Shown one piece after another: positions 55,788 to 64,000 of a stretch of 64,000 nt of DNA; the stretch's first letter is position 1, and each line of letters opens with the position of its first letter. The position numbers and the translations under genes are program-made. This DNA comes from Granulosicoccus sp045110475 (GTDB lineage: Bacteria; Pseudomonadota; Gammaproteobacteria; Granulosicoccales; Granulosicoccaceae): positions 1-64,000 of the forward strand of contig JBGCGC010000050.1 of the NCBI GenBank assembly GCA_045110475.1, written 5' to 3'. The notes under the pieces were generated by a model. That model was not told where the DNA came from. It did no database searches and saw only the letters and a program-made list of their open reading frames with translations.

Positions 55788-55963
55788 AGGTAACTTGCTC
55801 TGAATGAGAAACAATGTGCAAGTCACTTTTCATGCCAGATACCGGGAGACGTTATCAACGAGTGTTCTGTTCTATCAGCTTACCGGTCAGGGCAGCACCA
55901 TCATGTCAGCGATTTTTTTGCGATACAACATAGCCACCCTGAGCGTTTGAACGTCACACTACA

Positions 55964-58213
55964 CTAGCGAAAAAAGGAGCCAATGGAAAAGTAGAAGCGA
56001 TCGGAACCTTCGTCGCTTGCGCCGTAACCCAGATAGACAGGACCGATCAATGTGTCCAGACCGATAAACGCACTACCGGAAATCGTCAGTCCATCCAGTG
56101 ACATGTTGCTGCGTTCTGTAAAGACATCACCTGCCTCCAGTGAGCCACCAGCGTAAATGGGCAGATCAAAGAGAATGGAGCGTGGGTTTATCCGGCGATA
56201 GAAGGTGCTCGAAAACAACAAGGCATGTTGCCCTTGTAACTCATCCTCAGCCAATCCTGACAGCTGCAGAAATCCCCCGAGGCGAGCGCTGATTCTTGAT
56301 TCACTATCTGGCCCTTCTGTGCTTGAGGCACGAGCGCCAAGTGTCAATGTGTTTGCACCACGTGTCAAAGGCTTTAAAACCAGCAGTTCGGTTTCTGAAT
56401 AGTCGAAATCGGCGTCTGATATCTCCACGTGCTCGGTGTGAGTCAGCCTGGCCAATACACCAACGTGCGGCCAGGAAAGTTCATCGAGTGAGTCAACCGT
56501 AAAGCTTAAGAACACACTGGCGTCATATTCTGTTGGCAGGTCTGTGATCTCTGAATCTGCGTCGTCAGCGAAGGCAGATACCAACTCACTGCCTCCGTAG
56601 CGCAAGCCAAAGCGTAACTCACCCCAGCGATCGAACGTGATTCCGCTATCGACTCCGAGACGCAACAGGCTTTCTCGCTGGGTACCGGTAGGTACATCAC
56701 CATCGTCGAAAAATGGCGAGTTGCCACTGGTGAGTAGCAAGCTCGGTTCAACGAAATAGCGTTGTCGATAACCGAACGGCTGATAGAATTCATTAACGAC
56801 TCTTGTCACATCACCGATTGTCAATTTTCCACGGTATTCACCACCTCGCAGATTCATTTGTGGCTTTGTATACGACATACCCAGCGCAAACCGCGTGTCT
56901 TCGTTCAGATCGGAATCCAGCGCCAGACCGAAGCGATAGAAACTGAGCTGTGTGCCGTAAGCCCGTGCCTGAACGTTCAGCTCACCTGATGGATCAACGT
57001 CATAACTAACTCTCTCAAAGAGTCCGGTTGCGTAAAGGTATTGGATATCGTCGCCTAGCGAAAGTGGATCCAGTGGCTCGCCAATGTTGACGTCAAGAAA
57101 ATCCAGTATGAGCGCATCGGACAGGCCAGAATCCTGATCGATACTCATGGCGCTAACTATCGGACGCATCGCCTTTATCTGCGCGCGGGCAGTGATATGC
57201 GCTTGCCAGGCTTGTTCATCGAGTGCGAGCGGTTGAAGTTTGCTGGAGAGTGCTTGTACCGCGGCTTCACCGCGTTCGATCATGGTGGTAGCATCAGCAA
57301 AGCTGGCGAAGCCGAATTCATCCAGCTTTGGCTCGATAAGTACGTCGTTGTCGCTGAGTGATGCCCGCTGCGCGCGCACGCTGGGATCTGTCAGAAGCTT
57401 CTGCGTTTGACGCAACACGCCACCAAAGCCTTTGATGGAGTCTGCGGGCAGGGCATCTGATCCAACGGAGACAACCAGCACGCGATCGCTACCCATGTCG
57501 CGTGCCGTGGAGACAGGCAGGTTGTCAATAAAGCCGCCATCGATCAATCTGCGTCCGTCGATCTCTACCGGTGGAATGAGTCCGGGCAGCGCCATGGAGG
57601 CCAGCGTGGCTGCGGCAAGATCGCCTTTCTCCAGCGTTACAACAGAGCCTGTCGACAGATCCATTGCCACTGCCCGGAATGGGATAGGCAGGTCATCGAA
57701 ATGGGTAACTGCGCGAGAATCCACCAACAGTTTGGACAAGGTTAACCAGAGGCTCTGACCCTGCACCACTCCATCGGGAAGTACCGGCACACCGCCTTCG
57801 AATGACAGATAACCATCAGCCAGAAATCCGACGTCATCGGTCTTGCGTCTGAAGGTTGCTCTTTCGCGAACGGTGCTGTCATCAAATATGGCAGTCCAGT
57901 CCTGACCAACTGCAAACTCTTCAATTTCCTCACCTGTGTAGCCAGCGGCGTACAAGGAGCCGACCACCGATCCCATGCTGGAGCCGGCAATCGCATCAAC
58001 GGGCACACGCATTTTCTCAAGTGCTTTTATAACGCCAATGTGTGCGATGCCACGCGCACTGCCACCACCGAGCACAAGACCGATACGCTCGCGAGTGGCG
58101 TTTTCAGATGCCATCGTTTCCAGCGAGCTGGTCTCTTCCGCGACGGCGACTGATGACGTTGCAACGATGAATGCCAGGAAAAGCAGGTGCCTGATTGGTG
58201 AGTAGATGCGCAT
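55964..58213 (-). CDS. Type Vd autotransporter, patatin-like phospholipase (PlpD type)
   Basis: Start at ATG 58213, just inside the intergenic gap with Cti and four bases past its stop; longer upstream starts lie inside Cti. The 749-residue protein has a signal peptide (ending near VAEETS) and a patatin domain with GGGSARG oxyanion site, nucleophile Ser79 in GSSMG and Asp225 in DGGFIDNLP. A POTRA-like segment follows (YLYATGLFERVSYDV), then a beta-barrel ending in Phe (FYFSIGSFFR). This is the PlpD order, in which a lipase is secreted through its own barrel. It probably acts on phospholipid outside the cell. Confidence 0.87.
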   Translation of the reverse strand: MRIYSPIRHLLFLAFIVATSSVAVAEETSSLETMASENATRERIGLVLGGGSARGIAHIGVIKALEKMRVPVDAIAGSSMGSVVGSLYAAGYTGEEIEEFAVGQDWTAIFDDSTVRERATFRRKTDDVGFLADGYLSFEGGVPVLPDGVVQGQSLWLTLSKLLVDSRAVTHFDDLPIPFRAVAMDLSTGSVVTLEKGDLAAATLASMALPGLIPPVEIDGRRLIDGGFIDNLPVSTARDMGSDRVLVVSVGSDALPADSIKGFGGVLRQTQKLLTDPSVRAQRASLSDNDVLIEPKLDEFGFASFADATTMIERGEAAVQALSSKLQPLALDEQAWQAHITARAQIKAMRPIVSAMSIDQDSGLSDALILDFLDVNIGEPLDPLSLGDDIQYLYATGLFERVSYDVDPSGELNVQARAYGTQLSFYRFGLALDSDLNEDTRFALGMSYTKPQMNLRGGEYRGKLTIGDVTRVVNEFYQPFGYRQRYFVEPSLLLTSGNSPFFDDGDVPTGTQRESLLRLGVDSGITFDRWGELRFGLRYGGSELVSAFADDADSEITDLPTEYDASVFLSFTVDSLDELSWPHVGVLARLTHTEHVEISDADFDYSETELLVLKPLTRGANTLTLGARASSTEGPDSESRISARLGGFLQLSGLAEDELQGQHALLFSSTFYRRINPRSILFDLPIYAGGSLEAGDVFTERSNMSLDGLTISGSAFIGLDTLIGPVYLGYGASDEGSDRFYFSIGSFFR

Positions 58214-58217
58214 GAGC

Positions 58218-60623
58218 TTATCTATTCTCAAGACGATTGAAGTCGAGCAGTCCCGATTCGACAGGTTGAGCTCTCGCGTACGCGTCGTGAACTTCATCAG
58301 CGTGTGCCCAGAAATCCTGATGTGTACGACGCACGCCATGGCGTTGCATGAAACTGGCGTAGTCAGCCGGTGAAGCAATTGCCGACGCATCATCAATAAA
58401 ACGATCCAGTTCTGTATCGTTTACATGCCAGAAGGCGCTGGGATAATCACCGACGATTCCTCGGAAGACATCGAGCGTGTCCTCGTCAGGCAGCAGGTTT
58501 TTATCTTCTGCGAACAGGCTGGTGATGTTGGCATGCGCGACATGGCGGACTACGCTGTACAGATGCATTGAGCCGTCGCCAGCGCGTATGCTTAGCACCG
58601 CATTTTCCGGAAATTCGGCAAGCTGTCTTCCCTCAAGCGTTGCCAGACGTTGCAGGGCTGCACGATGTACTGGCGGAACATCGGGGCGGTTGAGCGACAA
58701 GCTGTCGTCGAGTACAAGGTCGAGATGTGTCAGCAGCTTTTCACGCAGCGCAGCTTCTGGGTCGGCACCGCTAAGTTCGAGTCCTTCAACCTGATCCATC
58801 ATGGACATGGAGGCTGCCATGTGTTCTCGCATGGCGTCATCCGGGTCGCGGTACCAGCTGTCAAGCACACCCTGACGAACCTCTCGTGGTAACAATGTGG
58901 CATACGCTGATTCGCCTTCCTGCCGCAGGAAGTCCATGTACAAGCGCGTGGCAAGCTGATGTCCGAGACTGCCGAACACATCGAATTCGGCAACCAGCAG
59001 GTAGTGAATACGTTCCAGTAATGGATAATTGATAAGCCAGGCTGTTCGTGGCTCATCACCAACCAGACCGTGCACGACTGAAGCACTGTCGAAGTGACGG
59101 AACACGGTCAAGGCAGCGTTCGGGTTGTCGCCATCACCATCCCAGAGATAGTCGAGTGACAAGCGCTGATCATTCGGTCGTGATGCCATCATGGAGTTCA
59201 TCTTGGCGTCAATGTATTCCCGGTTGTTTTTTGCGTAGGTACTCCAGACACCCAAAAGGCTGGCGTAGTCACTGCTACCGGATGGGAATTCGAGCCTTTG
59301 CGCCTGCTCCATCAGGAATCCGTCGATATTGCTGACGGTCTGGTTTTCAGGGTCGACGAACAAGACCCAGAAGTGATCGCGGATTACGTTTAATGCAACC
59401 TGGCCGCGACAAACCGGGCCTTTCATGTAGCCCATAATGGTGTAGCGGGCGTTTTCCAGCATGAAACGGTAGCGTGAATTGACGGGCAGCGATTCGTAGA
59501 CAAGGAACGGATTGCTGGCGATTTCCGCTGAATAACCGGGTAGTTGGTCAACCTCGAAATCCGCATCGAAGAACAGAGAGTCAATCCATGCCATTCTTTC
59601 GGTGTTGAGCGCCCAAGGCAGGTGGCTCTTGGCGACCACGGTTTCCGGGTCATGCCAGAGGCGGTACCAGAAGGGCGCAGAACCAGGATCTTCGAAAGGT
59701 AGCCGAGTTACGATAGGGATTATAGGCTCGCCCGGTGGTGTGCTGGAGCGTACGAGCTTGTACCAGACCTCACCGTTGCCGACCAGCTCATCGAAATGCA
59801 GGCTGGCAAGAAACAGATGCTCGTAGATGTAGCGCGCAACCAGCTTGTCTTTGTTGGAACTGCCGTTCAACCGCGACTCCCAGCGTGTGATGGCCGAGTC
59901 GTGTTCTGCTGGTTGCTCAGCATTCATCATGTGTGCACCGCTGGCTAGCCAGTCTGTCAACGTTGACTGTTCATCATCGGCGAGTGCGGGCAGTGCGTAG
60001 GGCATGCCTCCAAACGGCTTGTTGGCTGCGTAATGCGTAAATTCTTCAACCGTTGGGCAGTAGCCAGCATTGTTCAGTTCGAAGTTCATTTGATCTTCAG
60101 GCAGCAGCTCATTACTGGCAACCGGCTGAGGGTTTGCTGCCTTGAGTTGCAGCATGCGATTCATCAGACTTGCTTCGAGGTTGGCTGTCGGTGTTTGCGC
60201 ACGTTCATTTAGCACCGGATGAAATCCGTGGTCGCGCCAACCGGCTGTGTCCAGTTCATCGATGTAAAGTCTGGAAGGGTCCGCATCTGCTATCTTGACT
60301 CCGTAGACGGACTCCTTGCTGCCACCTCGCTCTATGCCTTCTGCCGAGGTCAGTTTGAGCTGGCAGGCAGCGTCATAACAGGCATGACAAACAACACAGC
60401 GCTTCTCAAGGACCGGACGAACATTGGTCAGGAAATCCGCTGCCAGGGTCTTGCTTACCGGCCTCGCACGAGCCTCCACCTGCGAAGTCCCGTAGGTGCC
60501 GTCGAGTACCAGACGTTCGCTGTTGTCCAGTGACGCACAACTGACCAGCAAAAGAGCCAGAATGCTCATGGACACCGCTTTGGGGTGTAACCATCGGCTG
60601 GATGTGGGAGGTAAGGTCAGCAT
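58218..60623 (-). CDS. cti: Fatty acid cis/trans isomerase (Cti)
   Basis: A 801-residue periplasmic enzyme. An N-terminal membrane segment/signal is near residues 18-30 (SILALLLVSCAS). The c-type heme motif CVVCH starts at Cys76, with CQLKLTSAEGIERGG following. The long body matches Cti (RLPFEDPGSAPFWYRLWHDPE, GYMKGPVCRGQVALNVI). Cti turns cis-unsaturated membrane fatty acids into trans forms under solvent or heat stress. The patatin-barrel gene starts 4 bp after its stop, so the two lipid genes are translated together. Heme attachment would need a cytochrome c maturation system. Confidence 0.92.
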   Translation of the reverse strand: MLTLPPTSSRWLHPKAVSMSILALLLVSCASLDNSERLVLDGTYGTSQVEARARPVSKTLAADFLTNVRPVLEKRCVVCHACYDAACQLKLTSAEGIERGGSKESVYGVKIADADPSRLYIDELDTAGWRDHGFHPVLNERAQTPTANLEASLMNRMLQLKAANPQPVASNELLPEDQMNFELNNAGYCPTVEEFTHYAANKPFGGMPYALPALADDEQSTLTDWLASGAHMMNAEQPAEHDSAITRWESRLNGSSNKDKLVARYIYEHLFLASLHFDELVGNGEVWYKLVRSSTPPGEPIIPIVTRLPFEDPGSAPFWYRLWHDPETVVAKSHLPWALNTERMAWIDSLFFDADFEVDQLPGYSAEIASNPFLVYESLPVNSRYRFMLENARYTIMGYMKGPVCRGQVALNVIRDHFWVLFVDPENQTVSNIDGFLMEQAQRLEFPSGSSDYASLLGVWSTYAKNNREYIDAKMNSMMASRPNDQRLSLDYLWDGDGDNPNAALTVFRHFDSASVVHGLVGDEPRTAWLINYPLLERIHYLLVAEFDVFGSLGHQLATRLYMDFLRQEGESAYATLLPREVRQGVLDSWYRDPDDAMREHMAASMSMMDQVEGLELSGADPEAALREKLLTHLDLVLDDSLSLNRPDVPPVHRAALQRLATLEGRQLAEFPENAVLSIRAGDGSMHLYSVVRHVAHANITSLFAEDKNLLPDEDTLDVFRGIVGDYPSAFWHVNDTELDRFIDDASAIASPADYASFMQRHGVRRTHQDFWAHADEVHDAYARAQPVESGLLDFNRLENR

Positions 60624-60909
60624 TATATTGGAACTCCGGCAGTAGAACGTTTAGAGCAGTGTTGCCGAAAGTGGCATTGCCTATTGTTCTAGTAAATATC
60701 GACTGGCAACAAGTCACACTTTTCATGCGGTCAGGCAGACTAGCTGGACGAGTTACCACTCATCTCGCCTGACAGGAAGTGCGTGTCGAGATACCAGAGT
60801 CGATACTACATCGAGCCACTAGCGTGACATACGCATAGGTTTCATAGCGTGAGCGTATACAGCGGGTCTGTGGTTTTGAATAGCCGAGAGAGAGCCATTC
60901 TTGTCTGGG
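60624..60909. other. Intergenic region
   Basis: About 286 bp upstream of cti on the minus strand. It must hold the cti promoter and the end of the next transcript. I see no RNA gene or strong repeat. Confidence 0.4.
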
Positions 60910-62898
60910 TCAGCTCACAGTAAGGGTAAGTCTGACAACGCTGCAAGGTTCGAGTGTGAGCAGTGGTGAACAGATATCAGTCGTGGTTTGTTCAAATCCG
61001 TCGCAGAATTGTGTGCAGTGGTCGAAGGTCTCAAGTGACAGAGTGGCTTGTTTACCGTCTGTTAATATCAAACCGGCGAACTTTATCATCTGTGAATCGC
61101 AGCTAAGGTTGGCTACCCACAAGACGCACTCACCCTTGTCTTCGTAACCAACAGCTTCCACTTCACGACTCATCGTGGAGTGTGTCGACAGCTGCTGTTT
61201 TCCTGCCGCCTTGATCAAGCCCGACATGACGTGATAAACGGGGTATACCTGTCTGGTTGTTTCGTCAAAGCCTGGCCTTGACCAGCGCTCTGGCTCATTG
61301 AAGATCCCGAATTCTCCAGTAGGGGCGTGCAGATTGATACAGTCAACACCCCCGCGCGCCAGGTGTGCAACATACCCGACCGTCCAGGCGGCGTTAATCA
61401 GGCCTCGCTGCCTCGGGTCCATTCGCGCCATGGCAATACGAGCGTTGTGAGGATTATCCATCGTCTTTGAGCCATAAGGGTTGAAGCGCATGCCGATTGA
61501 ACTTGGGCCCACGTGATATGGCTTGTCGCCGGCAAATGAGCGACAGGTTTTTATGATGTATGGAAGGGCCTCCAGATTTTCGGTGACTGTAATATCGTCG
61601 CAGGCGTGCGTAATGGTGTTACTGGCATGGGAGATAAAATCAAGGTGCTCCATAGGCGGGCGATACCGGTTTAGCTCCGGGAAAAATGACAACATGCCAC
61701 CACCCACCGCAACGTCGGGAAAATGCTTGCGCACTTGTCCGTAAATGTCTGCCAATGGGGTCACCTCAGGCCACGACGTACCGGGCATGATCGATTTCAG
61801 GTATATGGCGGGTGCCACATGGATTGCGTGCAACCTGAGGTTGGCATCCTGGCATTGGGTGGCAAGTGTTGAAATTTCAGTGATGAAATCGTTGTCAGGT
61901 ATGACTGCCTGAAGCTCGACAGGCGCACCGGTAGCGTGCCCCAGCGCTGCGGCCTGTTTGAGATGCTCGCTGTCGTGTTCCCCCAGCTCGTGCCACACGA
62001 CCAGTTGTTGTGGAGCAAGTTCCCTGATCTGCTGTTGATGCGCATTAGCACCCGTTAGATGTTGTGGCTCCAGCCCCAGCCCGATGGCTGGCATTGCCTT
62101 ACTGTTTTCACTCTGCTGGATACTGACAACACAGCAATTCTCCTCTGATGCATTGCTCGTGTCAGCTTGCGTGTCAGAGTGGCCAGCCGGGCTACCGGAA
62201 ATAGTGAGACTGACCGATTGCTGGAGGGATTCTGTGGCGGGAATAGTGAAAGGCCATGGCAATGCAATAGGACGAACATAGGTTTTATAGGACGCATCGT
62301 TCCACTGACGGTGATCCTCCATCTCGAACGTATCGCCAATCATGCGGCAACAGATACCCACACCAGGCAATACATCGTGCGTGAGCGCCCGGATGTTCTT
62401 GAACGGTTGTATCGGATCAACAAGGCTGGGAAACTCGGATTGCTGGATATCTCCGTTGACGTGCTCCACAGTAACAGGGTGTCCGGCCACTCCGGTCACT
62501 GGATGGAGCACGACAAATCCTGTTCTGTTAGTCAGAAAGTCGGTAATGGCTGTGTACTTACCCGAAAATGACAGCGAACCATCAGCGGCACCTGTAATGC
62601 TTACAGCATAGTGAATTTCCTGTTGCGCATCCTTGCATATCGCATCAAAGGCGACACTGAATGAATTTTCATTCTGCTCAATCTGAAGATTGCTTAACGT
62701 TGGAAGATACGTGCCCCAATCCTTGTCACGAACCACGAACGCGATGTTCCTGATGGCCTCCTTGCCGTAAACTTTTATAAACCGCAATGCACCCTGGTCG
62801 AATTTACATGACACTGGGCCAGCAACCAAGGTCCGCATGGGGACTACCGGTTCTTCAGTACCAAAAAGCCTTACGCTGTCAGATGGATTCTTGGCCAT
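60910..62898 (-). CDS. D-apionate lactonase-like protein
   Basis: A 662-residue soluble protein with no signal peptide. VRLFGTEEPVVP, FVVRDKDWGTYLP, DFLTNRTGFVVLHPVTG and TYVRPIALPWPF match the D-apionate lactonase family (ApnL), which opens the lactone of the branched pentose acid apionate. The C-terminal half has a TIM-barrel look (NAAWTVGYVAHLARGGVDCINLHAPTG). It follows, by 28 bp, an ABC ATPase on the same strand, so uptake and use of a plant or algal branched sugar is plausible. The other apiose genes are not visible because the window ends. Confidence 0.75.
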   Translation of the reverse strand: MAKNPSDSVRLFGTEEPVVPMRTLVAGPVSCKFDQGALRFIKVYGKEAIRNIAFVVRDKDWGTYLPTLSNLQIEQNENSFSVAFDAICKDAQQEIHYAVSITGAADGSLSFSGKYTAITDFLTNRTGFVVLHPVTGVAGHPVTVEHVNGDIQQSEFPSLVDPIQPFKNIRALTHDVLPGVGICCRMIGDTFEMEDHRQWNDASYKTYVRPIALPWPFTIPATESLQQSVSLTISGSPAGHSDTQADTSNASEENCCVVSIQQSENSKAMPAIGLGLEPQHLTGANAHQQQIRELAPQQLVVWHELGEHDSEHLKQAAALGHATGAPVELQAVIPDNDFITEISTLATQCQDANLRLHAIHVAPAIYLKSIMPGTSWPEVTPLADIYGQVRKHFPDVAVGGGMLSFFPELNRYRPPMEHLDFISHASNTITHACDDITVTENLEALPYIIKTCRSFAGDKPYHVGPSSIGMRFNPYGSKTMDNPHNARIAMARMDPRQRGLINAAWTVGYVAHLARGGVDCINLHAPTGEFGIFNEPERWSRPGFDETTRQVYPVYHVMSGLIKAAGKQQLSTHSTMSREVEAVGYEDKGECVLWVANLSCDSQMIKFAGLILTDGKQATLSLETFDHCTQFCDGFEQTTTDICSPLLTLEPCSVVRLTLTVS

Positions 62899-62927
62899 GG
62901 CAGGGATACTCTCAGGTAGGTACAGGA

Positions 62928-64000
62928 CTATAAAACTCTATCTGTTACCGGGTCAATCAGCAACATCCTTTTGTTGTCAATGTTGATGTTCATCGGCTCC
63001 TTGACGCGAGCGGCATCCTGCGCATCGAGTTCGGCAACCACGGCCACCCCCGAAAGCTGGAATGATGCGTAAGTACGTGAACCGGTGGGCTGTAGCAGGT
63101 CGATCTCTACTGTCAGATCGCTGTCCTTGTCACGGTTGATATGTTCAGGTCGTATGCCGCAGGTAATCGGCTTGTCAATGTAGCTGCTTATTGTGTCAAG
63201 TCGTGCTTCTGGCAAGCGCATGCGTTGATTGTTCGCAAATTGAACAACCGGCAGTGTGTCTTCGACGAGTAGCCTCGCTGGTACGAAATTGATACTGGGT
63301 GAACCGACAAACCCGGCGACAAATTTGCTCACCGGTTGTTCAAATAATTCCAGTGGAGTGCCCATCTGCTCTATTACACCGTCGCGCAACAGAACGATTC
63401 TGTCGGCCAGTGTCATGGCTTCCACCTGATCGTGGGTGACATAGATCATGGTCTTGCCGATTTGCTGGTGCAGTCGCTTGATTTCACTGCGCATCCCTTC
63501 GCGGAGTTGTGCATCGAGGTTGGATAATGGTTCGTCAAAAAGAAACAAGCGTGCATCGCGCACCACGGCCCGACCGATTGCAACTCGTTGGCGTTGCCCG
63601 CCGGATAGTTCTTTCGGCAAGCGTTTCAGCAGCGGTTCGATATCCAGCATTTTTGCCACGGCATTCACCTTTGGCTCGATACTATCCTTGGGAGATTTTC
63701 GCGCACGCAGACCGAAGGCGATATTCTCGAAAACATTCATGTACGGATACAGGGCGTAGTTCTGGAATACCATAGCCAGATCCCGATCACGCGGCTGCAT
63801 GTCGTTTATTACTGTGCCGTTGACTGAAATGGTGCCCTTGTCGACTTGCTCGAGACCGGCAATCGTACGCAGCAATGTACTTTTGCCGCATCCTGAAGGA
63901 CCAACAAACACAGTGAATTCGCCTTCAGGGATGTCCAGATCGATTCCCCGTAAGGCGTGTGACTTCCCGTAGTACTTGTGCAGGCCCGATATGCTCAGCG
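62928..64000 (-). CDS. Carbohydrate ABC transporter ATPase (MalK/UgpC type), 5' end outside window
   Basis: The minus-strand frame runs in from the window edge (LSISGLHKYYGKSHALRG). Walker A is GPSGCGKST, Q-loop NYALYPYM, signature LSGGQRQRV, Walker B LFLFDEPLSNLDA and His-switch VTHDQVEAM. The C-terminal OB/TOBE region (ITCGIRPEHIN) is MalK-like. It powers a sugar importer whose permeases and binding protein lie beyond the window. Its downstream neighbour is the apionate-lactonase-like gene. Confidence 0.9.
   Translation of the reverse strand, partial: LSISGLHKYYGKSHALRGIDLDIPEGEFTVFVGPSGCGKSTLLRTIAGLEQVDKGTISVNGTVINDMQPRDRDLAMVFQNYALYPYMNVFENIAFGLRARKSPKDSIEPKVNAVAKMLDIEPLLKRLPKELSGGQRQRVAIGRAVVRDARLFLFDEPLSNLDAQLREGMRSEIKRLHQQIGKTMIYVTHDQVEAMTLADRIVLLRDGVIEQMGTPLELFEQPVSKFVAGFVGSPSINFVPARLLVEDTLPVVQFANNQRMRLPEARLDTISSYIDKPITCGIRPEHINRDKDSDLTVEIDLLQPTGSRTYASFQLSGVAVVAELDAQDAARVKEPMNINIDNKRMLLIDPVTDRVL

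Overview
The window looks like chromosomal DNA of a free-living, probably marine, gammaproteobacterium with a large genome. The evidence is a roughly balanced base composition, lipoproteins and outer-membrane proteins of Gram-negative type, a fatty-acid cis/trans isomerase, a type Vd autotransporter, a DUF3135 protein, an alpha-2-macroglobulin and many transport and catabolic genes. A relative of Granulosicoccus would fit, but that is a guess from gene content. I saw no rRNA, tRNA, CRISPR array, insertion sequence or prophage. Both window ends cut genes.

Left end (1-4.8 kb): the 3' part of a polymorphic toxin gene. It encodes a metallopeptidase-like head, a Gly/Pro repeat stalk, a pretoxin segment and a GIY-YIG nuclease tip. 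A DUF5076-like probable immunity gene follows, then LRR and HEAT-like genes of different base composition and a zinc-ribbon membrane protein. 5-12.3 kb: a secreted GH10 xylanase lipoprotein, a TerD-TerB fusion, an outer-membrane beta-barrel, a membrane-bound LytTR regulator and a secreted DUF1996-PA14 protein. 12.4-16.5 kb: a possible signalling and positioning cluster, with an FHA-like/winged-helix protein divergent from a transmembrane Ser/Thr kinase, then an orphan ParA ATPase and a VF530 DNA-binding protein. An 8-bp tandem array framed by inverted repeats lies upstream of the last.

16.5-20.7 kb: an apparent promoter, a 25-codon leader ORF and about 160 nt of mutually exclusive RNA stems precede two ABC half-exporters, one with a degenerate ATP site. 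This is the BmrCD/TM287-288 architecture and resembles leader-peptide attenuation. I rate it the best candidate for an undescribed regulatory system here. 20.8-28.9 kb: carotenoid oxygenase, hybrid histidine kinase, AraC and VOC proteins, a 48-aa membrane microprotein and an MFS exporter with a His-rich tail.

29.2-37.0 kb: a compact catabolic operon encoding a flavin monooxygenase, two CMD/AhpD-like proteins, an octopine/nopaline-type dehydrogenase and a complete polyamine-type ABC importer. It probably imports and oxidises an opine- or polyamine-like amine. 37.1-55.8 kb: large secreted proteins, a lipoprotein of unknown function, a Nudix hydrolase, a hydratase-family protein, a PPP-type phosphatase, alpha-2-macroglobulin, a LysR remnant, a DoxX plus YHS pair, and a compact copper-amine-oxidase-like secreted protein translationally coupled to a lipoprotein. 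56-64 kb: a PlpD-type patatin autotransporter coupled to fatty-acid cis/trans isomerase, then a D-apionate lactonase-like enzyme behind a carbohydrate ABC ATPase that runs off the window.
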